Assembly (NCBI GenBank): GCA_026417675.1
Contig: JAOACV010000064.1
Location: forward strand, 1-8,726
Reading direction: 5' to 3'
DNA: 8,726 nt
Source: Verrucomicrobiia bacterium
Lineage (GTDB): Bacteria; Verrucomicrobiota; Verrucomicrobiia; CAIQCK01
Shown here: piece by piece, positions 1-6,488 of the stretch
Layout: each line of letters begins with the position of its first letter
Position numbering within the stretch: the first letter of the stretch is position 1
Translations under genes and position numbers: made by a program
Notes under the pieces: model-generated
Databases searched by the model: none
Seen by the model: the letters and a program-made list of their open reading frames with translations, nothing else
Told to the model about the DNA's origin: nothing

Positions 1-1
1 G

Positions 2-1543
2 CTTTGGTGTGACCAACTGGCTCAGAGAATCGCAGGGCCGCAGATCATTAATGACTCGAAGACGCCGTCGGGCCGCGTTCATGTCGGCGCGCTGCGCGGC
101 GTCATCATCCACGACGTGATGTTCCGCGTGCTCAAGGAGCGCGGCGTGCCCGTCCGCTACCTCTACGGGGTGGACGACTATGATCCTGTGGACGAAATCC
201 CCTACGGCCAGCGCGAGCATTTCGAGAAATACCTCGGCGCGCCGCTGTGCAACACGCCGCCGCCGCCAGGCTCCAACGCGACCGACATGGCCGAGCATTT
301 CATCCAAGAATTCTTCGGCGTGTTCAAGGAACTCGGCGTCCACCCGGAGATTTATCGGATGCGCGATGTCTATCGCAGCGGCCGGTTCAACGAGGCCATT
401 GACGCCATCTTGCGCGCCGCGCCCAAGGTGCGCCGCATCTACAAGGAGGTCAGCGGCTCCGAGCGACCCGACAACTGGTTCCCGTTCCAGGTCATTTGCG
501 AGCAGTGCGGACGCATCGGCACCACCGAGGTCACCGCCTACGACGGCAAGGAGGTCACCTACACCTGCCAGCCCGACCTGGTGACGTGGGCGCGCGGCTG
601 CGGCTACGCCGGCAAAACCTCGCCGTTCGACGGGCGCGGCAAACTGCCGTGGAAACTGGAGTGGGTCGCCAAGTGGGTCACTTTCCCCGTCACCATCGAA
701 GGCGCGGGCAAAGACCACAGCACCCGCGGCGGCTCACGGGACGTGGGCGAACACTGCATCCGCGAGATTTTCGGCAAGAAACCGCCGCTGAACATTCCCT
801 ACGAGTTCTTCCTTGTCGGCGGCGCGAAGATGAGCAGTTCGAAAGGCATCGGCGCGTCTGCGCGCGACATGGCCGACTTCCTGCCGCCGGAGGTCTTGCG
901 GTTCCTGATGATCAAGCCGCAACCGAAACATCCGGTGAATTTCTCGCCCGACGAGCAATACATCATCAAGCTCTTCAACGAGTTCGACCGCTTTCACTAC
1001 CGGACCTACCATGACCCGAAAGTGCCGGAGCCGGACAAGCGTCTCTACCTGCTCTCCGAGATCGAGCCGGAAGGCGATTTCTTCGACGCCAACTTCCAAC
1101 TCGTCGTCACGCTCGTGCAGATGCCGCACCTCGATCTCGTGGCCGAAATCGAGAAGCGTAAAGGCGCGCCGTTGACCCCTGTTGAGCGCCGCCACCTCGA
1201 CCGCCGCGTGCAAGCTGCCAGGTATTGGTTGGAGCACTATGCGACCGAGGCGGAAAAGACGCGCTTGCAAGAGACACTGCCGGCCCGCGCGGCGGAACTC
1301 TCCGCCGAGCAACGCGCCTACCTACGTAAACTTGCCGAGGTTCTGCCCGCGACGCCGTGGGAAGATGAGGCGTTGCAGGCCAAGCTCTTCGAGGTGGCCA
1401 AGGCGATGCCGATGGACGTGCCGCTCGCGTTCAAGGCCGTCTATCGCGTCCTGCTCGACCGCGACAGCGGCCCGAAAGCCGGCAACCTGCTGGCCTTCCT
1501 CAAGCCCGAGTTTGTCATCAACCGGTTCAACGAGGTGAAGTAA
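2..1543 (+). CDS. lysK: Class I lysyl-tRNA synthetase (lysine--tRNA ligase), 5' end cut off by the window
   Basis: Cytoplasmic enzyme that joins lysine to tRNA-Lys using ATP. The frame is open from base 2, well upstream of the first apparent start (GTG at 116). The extra 38 codons carry the class I HIGH-type signature (TPSGRVHVG, with HVGA at 80-91), so the GTG is not the start. The KMSKS loop is KMSSSKG at 827-847. Between them lie four cysteines, a CEQC pair at 497-508 and single cysteines at 566-568 and 599-601, which could bind zinc. The helical C-terminal part would be the anticodon-binding cage. At least 513 residues are visible, close to the usual 500-540 for this family, and the tryptophan near the left edge suggests only a few N-terminal residues are missing. 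This is the archaeal/spirochaete-type LysRS (COG1384), unrelated in fold to the common bacterial class II LysS. It ends in TAATG, overlapping the next gene. The family is clear; the exact start is outside the window. Confidence 0.96.
   Translation, partial: LWCDQLAQRIAGPQIINDSKTPSGRVHVGALRGVIIHDVMFRVLKERGVPVRYLYGVDDYDPVDEIPYGQREHFEKYLGAPLCNTPPPPGSNATDMAEHFIQEFFGVFKELGVHPEIYRMRDVYRSGRFNEAIDAILRAAPKVRRIYKEVSGSERPDNWFPFQVICEQCGRIGTTEVTAYDGKEVTYTCQPDLVTWARGCGYAGKTSPFDGRGKLPWKLEWVAKWVTFPVTIEGAGKDHSTRGGSRDVGEHCIREIFGKKPPLNIPYEFFLVGGAKMSSSKGIGASARDMADFLPPEVLRFLMIKPQPKHPVNFSPDEQYIIKLFNEFDRFHYRTYHDPKVPEPDKRLYLLSEIEPEGDFFDANFQLVVTLVQMPHLDLVAEIEKRKGAPLTPVERRHLDRRVQAARYWLEHYATEAEKTRLQETLPARAAELSAEQRAYLRKLAEVLPATPWEDEALQAKLFEVAKAMPMDVPLAFKAVYRVLLDRDSGPKAGNLLAFLKPEFVINRFNEVK
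1532..1538 (+). promoter_or_regulatory. Strong Shine-Dalgarno (GAGGTGA) inside the end of lysK, for the methyltransferase
   Basis: GAGGTGA matches seven consecutive positions of the consensus complement of the 16S rRNA 3' end. It sits four bases before the ATG at 1543, inside the last codons of lysK. Together with the TAATG overlap this fixes the methyltransferase start and implies translational coupling to lysK, with no separate promoter needed. Confidence 0.7.
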
Positions 1544-2361
1544 TGCCTCCGTCCGCCGTCGCGCCGCGTTATCTGCTCGGGCAGGACGCCCCCGCCGCGG
1601 ATCGCCTGCGCGTGCTGGACGCGGTCTATGGCGCGACCAGCCGCTCGCTGTTGAATCGAGCGGGTTTGCGACCGGGCTGGCAATGCGCCGACATCGGCTG
1701 CGGAACGGGACTGGTGACGCTGGCGATGGCGGAGCGTGTCGGCAACAGCGGGCGCGTGGTCGGCGTGGATCGGGCGGAGTTTTTCCTGAACGAAGCGCGG
1801 CGTTCGGCTGCTGAGCGCGGGTTAAGCAACATTGAGTTTGTTAGCGGCGACGCGGTCGCGCCGCCGTTGCTGACGGAGCAGTTTGACTGGGTTTACGGCC
1901 GTTGTGTGCTGTCGCATCTGAGAGATCCGCTGCGCGCGCTACAGGCAATGACGCGGTTGACGCGGCCGGGCGGTTGCGTGGTGATCGAAGACATTGACTG
2001 TGGCGGGGTGTTCGCGCATCCGGACGCGCCGGCGTTGATGCGGCATCTGGACCTCTACCAGAAGGTGATGCGGCTGCACGGTTGCGATCCGCTAATGGGT
2101 CGCAAGCTGCCGCGACTCTGCCGGCAGACCGGGCTGTGCGACGTGCATTTTGAGATCGTCACGCCCACCGAGCCAGTCGAAGCGGTGAAACGACTTTATC
2201 CGATGACGCTGGCCTGCCTGAAACCAGCCATCGTCGAGGCCGCCCTCGCCACCGCCGACGAAGTGGACGCGCTGGCGGCGGAACTGCAGAGGCTCGCTGA
2301 CGACCCGCACGAAACGATGTCTTCCACGCCGATGGTGCAGGTGCGGGCGCGAAAACCGTGA
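1543..2361 (+). CDS. Class I SAM-dependent methyltransferase, translationally coupled to lysK
   Basis: A 272-residue Rossmann-fold methyltransferase, probably cytoplasmic (no signal peptide or membrane segment). Motif I, the SAM-binding glycine loop, is ADIGCGTG at residues 49-56. The acidic residue at the end of strand 2 is D76 in VVGVD (72-76). Motif III-like sequence EFVSGDA spans 98-104, and the motif IV/V region FDWVYGRCVLSHLRDP spans 114-129. The LTRPGGCVVIED stretch (139-150) is the usual post-motif segment of UbiE/Methyltransf_11-type enzymes. The C-terminal 120 residues are less characteristic and probably form the substrate cap. The substrate cannot be read from the sequence. The start overlaps the lysK stop by one base and has a strong Shine-Dalgarno, so the two are very likely co-transcribed. 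A role on tRNA, a translation protein or a small molecule would be a guess from context only. Confidence 0.88.
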   Translation: MPPSAVAPRYLLGQDAPAADRLRVLDAVYGATSRSLLNRAGLRPGWQCADIGCGTGLVTLAMAERVGNSGRVVGVDRAEFFLNEARRSAAERGLSNIEFVSGDAVAPPLLTEQFDWVYGRCVLSHLRDPLRALQAMTRLTRPGGCVVIEDIDCGGVFAHPDAPALMRHLDLYQKVMRLHGCDPLMGRKLPRLCRQTGLCDVHFEIVTPTEPVEAVKRLYPMTLACLKPAIVEAALATADEVDALAAELQRLADDPHETMSSTPMVQVRARKP

Positions 2362-2384
2362 TGAAGGCTCATTCGCCACCTCCG

Positions 2385-3770
2385 TTAATCAGCCAGCAGC
2401 TTTTCCCACCGCTTCAACTGCCGCTTCACGTTCGCGGGCGAGGGCGCGCCGGCGGCGGTGCGCGCAGCCAACGCGCGGCGCACGTCAAAGACTTGGAGCA
2501 CGTCGGGGCCGAACTTTGGCGAGTGCTTCTTGAACGTTTCCAGCGGCAACGCGTTCAGCGGCTTGCCGAGTCTCTCCGCTTCGGCAACGAGCGCGCCGAC
2601 GATGTGATGGGCCTGGCGGAAGGGGACGCCTTTCTTGACGAGGTAGTCGGCGAGGTCGGTAGCCAGCAACGCGGGGTCGCTCGCGGCGGCTTCGCAGCGC
2701 TCACGCACGACCTTCGTGTTCAGCAGCATGTCGGTCAGCACGCCGAGCGTCGCCAGCAGCGTGTCGGCGGTGTCGAAGAGGCGTTCCTTGTCCTCCTGCA
2801 GGTCGCGGTTGTAGGTCATCGGCAGACCTTTGAGCAGCGTCAGCAGCGCGACGAGGTTGCCATAGACACGGCCGGTCTTGCCGCGCAGCAGCTCCAGTGC
2901 GTCGGGGTTTTTCTTCTGCGGCATCAGCGACGAGCCGGTGGTGTAGGCGTCGGCGATGCGGATGAAGCCAAACTCCGCCGAGGCCCAGAGGATGAGGTCC
3001 TCGGCCAGCCGCGAGACGTGCAGGGCGATGAGCGCGCCGTCGGCGAGGAACTCGACGATGAAATCCCGGTCGCTGACGGCATCCATCGAGTTCTGCGTGA
3101 CGCCGTCGAAGCCGAGTTGTTTGGCGACGAACTCGCGGTCGAGCGGCAGCGTGGAGCCGGCGAGCGCGCCGGAGCCGAGCGGGCAGATGTTGACGCGCTT
3201 GAAAGCGTCGTCCAGCCGGCCGTGGTCGCGGTCGAACATCTCGACGTAGGCCAGCAGGTGATGCGCGATCAGCACCGGCTGCGCCCGCTGCAGATGCGTG
3301 TAGCCGGGGATGACGACGTCGCTGTTGACCGATGCGAGCTTCACCAGCGCCCGCTGGAGCCGCCGCAGTTCGTCCTGGACCGCATGAATCTGGTCGCGGA
3401 CGAAGAGCCGCATGTCGAGGGCGACCTGATCGTTGCGGCTGCGGGCGGTGTGAAGCTTCGCGCCGGCGGGCACCCGCCGGGTCAGATCGGCCTCGATGTT
3501 CATGTGAACGTCTTCGAGGTCAGCGCGCCATTTGAACTTGCCGTCCACAATCTCGCAGCCAATCCGTTCCAGACCCTTGACGATGGCGGCGCATTCGGCG
3601 CGGGTGAGCGCGCCAATCCTCGCCAGCATTTTCGCGTGGGCAACGCTGCCGAGTATGTCGTAGAGGGCAAGCCGTCGGTCGAACGAGACCGACTCGGTGA
3701 AGCGCAGGACTTTCTCTGCCGGGCTGGAGGAAAAACGGCCTCCCCAAGTTGGTTGTGATTTCTTGGCCAT
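2385..3770 (-). CDS. argH: Argininosuccinate lyase
   Basis: Catalyses the last step of arginine biosynthesis, splitting argininosuccinate into arginine and fumarate; a cytoplasmic homotetramer of the fumarase/aspartase superfamily. The protein has 461 residues, normal for ArgH (about 457-470), and opens with the typical WGGRF at residues 9-13. Conserved regions are HTARSRNDQV (107-116), GYTHLQRAQP (156-165, catalytic-type His159) and the fumarate lyase signature GSSLMPQKKNPD (279-290), whose serines lie in the mobile catalytic loop. The frame extends 23 codons further, to 3839, but that extension resembles no ArgH N-terminus, so the ATG at 3768-3770 (MAKKSQPTWGGRF) is chosen. No Shine-Dalgarno precedes it; a good promoter -10 lies so close that the message may be leaderless. 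It converges on the methyltransferase with a 23-bp gap and shows no other arg genes nearby. Confidence 0.97.
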   Translation of the reverse strand: MAKKSQPTWGGRFSSSPAEKVLRFTESVSFDRRLALYDILGSVAHAKMLARIGALTRAECAAIVKGLERIGCEIVDGKFKWRADLEDVHMNIEADLTRRVPAGAKLHTARSRNDQVALDMRLFVRDQIHAVQDELRRLQRALVKLASVNSDVVIPGYTHLQRAQPVLIAHHLLAYVEMFDRDHGRLDDAFKRVNICPLGSGALAGSTLPLDREFVAKQLGFDGVTQNSMDAVSDRDFIVEFLADGALIALHVSRLAEDLILWASAEFGFIRIADAYTTGSSLMPQKKNPDALELLRGKTGRVYGNLVALLTLLKGLPMTYNRDLQEDKERLFDTADTLLATLGVLTDMLLNTKVVRERCEAAASDPALLATDLADYLVKKGVPFRQAHHIVGALVAEAERLGKPLNALPLETFKKHSPKFGPDVLQVFDVRRALAARTAAGAPSPANVKRQLKRWEKLLAD

Positions 3771-3777
3771 GGCCCGC

Positions 3778-3806
3778 AGTATAAGGAAGGGTTGCCGGAA
3801 AGCCAA
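3778..3806 (-). promoter_or_regulatory. Putative sigma70-type promoter of argH, possibly giving a leaderless mRNA
   Basis: On the minus strand TTGGCT (3806-3801), a 17-bp spacer and TATACT (3783-3778) match the bacterial -35/-10 consensus at 4/6 and 5/6 positions. A start about 6-7 bases after the -10 would fall at 3771-3772, immediately before the argH ATG (3770), and no Shine-Dalgarno sequence is present in that space. This is a consensus match by eye; the transcription start is unproven. Confidence 0.4.
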
Positions 3807-3820
3807 GCAGAGGGTTAAAT
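3792..3820 (+). promoter_or_regulatory. Possible promoter of the secreted peptidase gene, interleaved with the argH promoter
   Basis: TTGCCG (3792-3797), a 17-bp spacer and TTAAAT (3815-3820) match -35/-10 consensus at 4/6 each. The site overlaps the argH promoter on the other strand, so the two could compete for polymerase. A CACGTG palindrome (3828-3833) lies between it and the ATG at 3842. Weak evidence: short matches of this quality also occur by chance. Confidence 0.25.
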
Positions 3821-3841
3821 GCCGACACACGTGACACAACC

Positions 3842-5152
3842 ATGAAAAAGAATCTCAGAACTGGAACCACGGCATACATGGACACCGGAAGGAAGGGACG
3901 GGCGACACAATTTGTCACGTCGGGCGGATTCGTTCTTTTCGTGCATTTGGTGTGTTTCGTGGTTGCCTCCGCCTCCGCTCTCGCCATTCCGGGCTTCACC
4001 AAGTTCCAAGACCTCAACACCGCGTTCGGCGTGCCGCTGTGGCAGGGTGATTCGCTTTGGACTGAAAACGAGCGCGACGTGGCCAAGCGGCTGGGCTGGC
4101 CGGAGGAGTCGCGCACATCGACGCTGGGTAGCTACCGTTTGTATCCGAAGGAGGAGATGAAAGTCCTCGGCACACGGGCGTTCTCGTTGGCGCTCTACGC
4201 GGAGAAGGGCAGGGTCACGCAGGTCTCTATGGTGTTTGCCAACCGGGGCGACTACGCGAAGAAGAGCGACATGGACCGCGCCGCGCAGGCGATCGAAGCG
4301 ACGCTGAAACCCGTGCTGGGCGACGGCACCCAGTCATGGTTCGGCCAGAGCCGCAACGTGCGCTACAAGGTGCGGCGTTGGAACTGGAAGAATCATGCCA
4401 TCCTGCTGGAGACGCCGGAGCCGTATGTCGGCGTGCGGATCATGCCAAGCGATCTGGCCGACAAAGAGGGCCGCGGCGAGATGATCAGCTACCAGGAATT
4501 GCGCCAAACGCTCGCGCAACGGGTCCAGCGGCGGTCCAACGGCGACGTCGTCATCGGCGAGATGCCGATGGTAAACCAAGGCCCGAAAGGCTACTGCGTG
4601 CCCGCGACGTGGGAGCGGTATCTACGCTATCTCGGCATCCAAGCGGACATGTATGTGCTGGCGATGGCGGGCGGAACTCGCACCGGCGGCGGCACGTCCA
4701 GCGAACAAATGTTCGAGGCGGTCTCGTCGCTGGCGCGGCGCAACGGACGGCGGTTCGAGGAAATCAACGAGCCGCTGACAATTCCCGGACTCGCCAAGCT
4801 CATTGACAAGGGGTTCCCGGTGATGTGGGGCATCTTCTTCGACAAGGAACTGGAGAAAAAGATCACGTTGCGCTCCAAGGACCGCGCCAACGTCACCGAC
4901 TGGAACGCCTGGCTGCAGACGCTGGCCTCCGCGCGCGGCGTGGGCAAAGTCGCCAAGGAAATGAAACCCGACCCCCAAACCGGCGTTCCCACCGTCATAA
5001 ACGGCCATATGCGCATGATCATTGGCTACAACGCCAAGACAAAGGAAATCGCCATGACCGATTCCTGGGGCGAGCAGTTCAAGGAGCGCTGGCTGACGGT
5101 GGAGGAAGCCCAGGCCATGTCGCAAGACAAGTTCTGGCAGGTGCGATGGTGA
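3842..5152 (+). CDS. Secreted papain/C39-like cysteine peptidase (putative)
   Basis: A 436-residue exported protein. An N-terminal signal peptide has basic residues at 16-20, a hydrophobic core FVLFVHLVCFVV (30-41) and an ASASALA cleavage context before I49. Residues about 50-235 form a domain I cannot assign. The C-terminal 200 residues carry a papain-like catalytic set: QGPKGYC gives Gln246 and Cys252 at the six-residue spacing of papain Q19/C25, followed by His389 (NGHMRMIIGY) and Asp407 in TDSWG, where papain has Asn in NSWG. The order Q-C-H-D/N supports a papain or C39-like peptidase; I infer a proteolytic role and cannot name a substrate. The ATG at 3842 is used; one at 3878 (residue 13) is an alternative, and neither has a strong Shine-Dalgarno. 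Most of the signal peptide lies inside a repeat-like element (3865-3964). It converges with the next gene. Confidence 0.82.
   Translation: MKKNLRTGTTAYMDTGRKGRATQFVTSGGFVLFVHLVCFVVASASALAIPGFTKFQDLNTAFGVPLWQGDSLWTENERDVAKRLGWPEESRTSTLGSYRLYPKEEMKVLGTRAFSLALYAEKGRVTQVSMVFANRGDYAKKSDMDRAAQAIEATLKPVLGDGTQSWFGQSRNVRYKVRRWNWKNHAILLETPEPYVGVRIMPSDLADKEGRGEMISYQELRQTLAQRVQRRSNGDVVIGEMPMVNQGPKGYCVPATWERYLRYLGIQADMYVLAMAGGTRTGGGTSSEQMFEAVSSLARRNGRRFEEINEPLTIPGLAKLIDKGFPVMWGIFFDKELEKKITLRSKDRANVTDWNAWLQTLASARGVGKVAKEMKPDPQTGVPTVINGHMRMIIGYNAKTKEIAMTDSWGEQFKERWLTVEEAQAMSQDKFWQVRW
3865..3964. repeat. Repeat-like 100-bp element with terminal inverted repeats and 9-bp periodicity, inside the peptidase signal sequence
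   Basis: The segment begins with AACCACG (3865-3871) and ends with its exact reverse complement CGTGGTT (3958-3964). The right arm (3929-3964) is four consecutive 9-bp units: TTCGTTCTT, TTCGTGCAT, TTGGTGTGT, TTCGTGGTT. Read on the minus strand these units encode a NHETHQMHEKNE-like string, a pattern I recognise from spurious ORFs over interspersed repeats in many environmental genomes (from memory, not searched). The left arm has the same kind of 9-bp units (AACCACGGC, ATACATGGA) but decays after about 18 bp. A small imperfect hairpin, GACA-N5-TGTC (3904-3916), lies near the middle. Whether it is mobile, and its exact ends, cannot be shown from one copy. Confidence 0.55.
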
Positions 5153-5176
5153 GCTGCGCGCCGATCCGGGCTGCCG

Positions 5177-6259
5177 TCATTTGCCCTTGCCGGCCGAGCG
5201 CGCGCGCCGGCTTTCGACGTAGAACTTGAAGGCCCGCTCGGCGGCCTCGACCGCGATGGCGTCGCCCGCGCGCAGACCATAGAGGCCGAGGCCCATGAAC
5301 ACATGGTTGTAGTTCACGCCTTTGGGCCGGCCGTAGAGACGTTCCTGGCCGAGACCGGTGCGCGTGTTGCCGGTCACGTCCACCTGGCCGCTCGGCAGGA
5401 TGCGACCGAGCATCCACCTCGCCGCGCGGCTCAGCGCCTCGTCGTAGCGTTTGTCGGGGAAGTAAAGCGCGAAGGTTTGCAGGAACTGGATCGAGACCGC
5501 CTGATAGCTGCTGTCGGCCCCGTTGTGTTCGAGAAAGACGCCGTCCTCGCGCTGGCGCTCCAAACCGAAATCGGCGGCTTGTTTGCCCGTCGTTTTCAGC
5601 GTCTCGTCGTCCAGCAGCACACCGCTCAGGCCGTAGGCCACGGCGTCAATGAAGAGGCGGTTGACCGCGCCCGCGTCGGCGCGTTTGAGATGCGAGCGCC
5701 CCTCCATGAGAAAATCGGCGGCCCGGCGCAATTGCGGGCGCAACTTCTGGATGCGCTCGCGGAACTGGTCCGACAGCGGGCTGGCCCGCAGGACCAGCGC
5801 GGCTTGGCAGAAGTGCGACAGCCAGAACGCATTGTCGCTGAAGCAATCCTCCCGCCTCGCCGGCCGGCCATCGTCGTAGTGGCTGTTGAAACTGCCGTCG
5901 GGTTGCAGTTGCGCGAACGCGGCCTCGACCGCGCGCCAACCATCCTCCGCCGTCTTCGCGTCGCCGCGGACGGCGGCGTTCATCAGGTAGAACATCGCGC
6001 TGCGCTGATTGGCCGCCGTGTCCCAGCGATGATGGATGCGGTTGTAGCCGACCCAGCCTTTTTCGTCCGGCTTTCCGCCCAGCCCAATCCGCTCGCGGCA
6101 TTCCGCCGGCAGCTTCGACCAGAGCGCGAACAACGGGTCCGGCTCGGCCGCCAGGCAGCGCCAAGCCGCCCACAACGCTAGGAAAGCGACCGCCCGCGCG
6201 TGGCGCAGAATCCGCGTCGCGGCATGCAGTCCGGGAAAATCTTTCGTCTGCGCGCTCAT
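5177..6259 (-). CDS. Secreted alpha/alpha-toroid-like protein of unknown function
   Basis: A 360-residue protein with an N-terminal signal sequence: a basic n-region (R16, R19, R22), a hydrophobic run AVAFLALWAAW (23-33) and a likely cleavage after LAA at 36-38. The mature part has repeated segments of the type Q-x-x-D-G-x-F: AQLQPDGSF (116-124), ERQREDGVF (234-242) and a looser RILPSGQVD (286-294), each after a helix. Such spacing is typical of alpha/alpha barrel or toroid proteins (prenyltransferase/terpene cyclase repeats, glycoside hydrolases and polysaccharide lyases). Conserved-looking patches are NRLFIDAVAYGL (200-211), GADSSYQAVSIQFL (247-260) and GVNYNHVFMGLGLYG (314-328). I do not recognise the family; a carbohydrate-active role is only a guess. 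The start is supported by GAGGGA about seven bases upstream. It converges with the peptidase gene, with 24 bp between the stop codons. Confidence 0.78.
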   Translation of the reverse strand: MSAQTKDFPGLHAATRILRHARAVAFLALWAAWRCLAAEPDPLFALWSKLPAECRERIGLGGKPDEKGWVGYNRIHHRWDTAANQRSAMFYLMNAAVRGDAKTAEDGWRAVEAAFAQLQPDGSFNSHYDDGRPARREDCFSDNAFWLSHFCQAALVLRASPLSDQFRERIQKLRPQLRRAADFLMEGRSHLKRADAGAVNRLFIDAVAYGLSGVLLDDETLKTTGKQAADFGLERQREDGVFLEHNGADSSYQAVSIQFLQTFALYFPDKRYDEALSRAARWMLGRILPSGQVDVTGNTRTGLGQERLYGRPKGVNYNHVFMGLGLYGLRAGDAIAVEAAERAFKFYVESRRARSAGKGK

Positions 6260-6488
6260 GTCCGTTCCCTCACACAGTGGCCGCAGCGTAGCAGGCGAAG
6301 CGGCTCAATCAATCCGAAAGTGCGCCGCACGGGTGGTTCGCGTTCGGAGCACGCGATCCGCCTCGATGGTAACCCGCGATGCATCCCCGGCACAGCCGCA
6401 CCATCAGCGCGCTTGCTTTTTCGGAGGATCGAACTAAAAAAGCGGTGCGACGTGAACCAGTTCCCCATGCAACCGTGACGGAGCAACG
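6260..6488. other. Divergent intergenic region between the toroid gene and the HEAT-repeat gene
   Basis: No gene is supported in these 229 bp; short ORFs cross it on both strands but look like by-products of GC-rich sequence. It must carry the promoters of both flanking genes. Shine-Dalgarno sites are visible at both ends: GAGGGA for the toroid gene on the minus strand and GGAG (6480-6483) for the HEAT gene on the plus strand. A possible weak promoter for the HEAT gene is TTGCTT (6413-6418) and TAAAAA (6435-6440) with a 16-bp spacer, overlapping the hairpin annotated separately. Confidence 0.5.
6415..6443. repeat. A/T-rich inverted repeat (hairpin) in the divergent intergenic region
   Basis: GCTTTTT (6415-6421) is complementary to AAAAAGC (6437-6443). 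An inner TTCG/CGAA pair (6420-6423 with 6430-6433) can extend or compete with the outer stem, and the hexamer between the inner arms is GAGGAT. The A/T runs stand out in this GC-rich window. It could be an operator, a transcript hairpin in the HEAT gene leader or a terminator-like structure; the sequence does not decide between these. Confidence 0.4.

Noticed and set aside
116..118. GTG at 116 as the lysK start
   Set aside because: The HIGH-type signature is encoded upstream, in the same open frame from base 2, so this GTG is an internal valine codon.
2362..2384. Possible terminator between the convergent methyltransferase and argH genes
   Set aside because: The 23-bp gap contains no stem followed by a T run on either strand.
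2358..3758. A 466-codon ORF on the plus strand opposite argH
   Set aside because: It lies wholly antisense to a complete, motif-bearing argH. Its translation is biased and resembles no family; long antisense frames are expected in GC-rich coding sequence.
3771..3839. Extension of argH to an upstream ATG at 3839
   Set aside because: The extra 23 residues do not resemble an ArgH N-terminus, while MAKKSQPTWGGRF is typical; the extension also covers the likely promoter region.
5303..6181. A 292-codon plus-strand ORF opposite the toroid gene
   Set aside because: It is antisense to a gene with a signal peptide, a good Shine-Dalgarno and repeated motifs; its translation is low in recognisable features.
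6421..6435. Minus-strand TAGTTCGATCC resembling a tRNA T-loop end, possibly a tRNA fragment or attachment site
   Set aside because: There is no matching T-stem 5' arm, no anticodon arm, no acceptor stem and no integrase gene nearby; the match is short and part of the hairpin.
6256..6486. A 76-codon minus-strand ORF across the intergenic region whose stop overlaps the toroid gene start (ATGA)
   Set aside because: The overlap is attractive for coupling, but it starts with TTG, has no visible Shine-Dalgarno support, is arginine-rich with no recognisable domain, and overlaps other equally plausible-looking frames.
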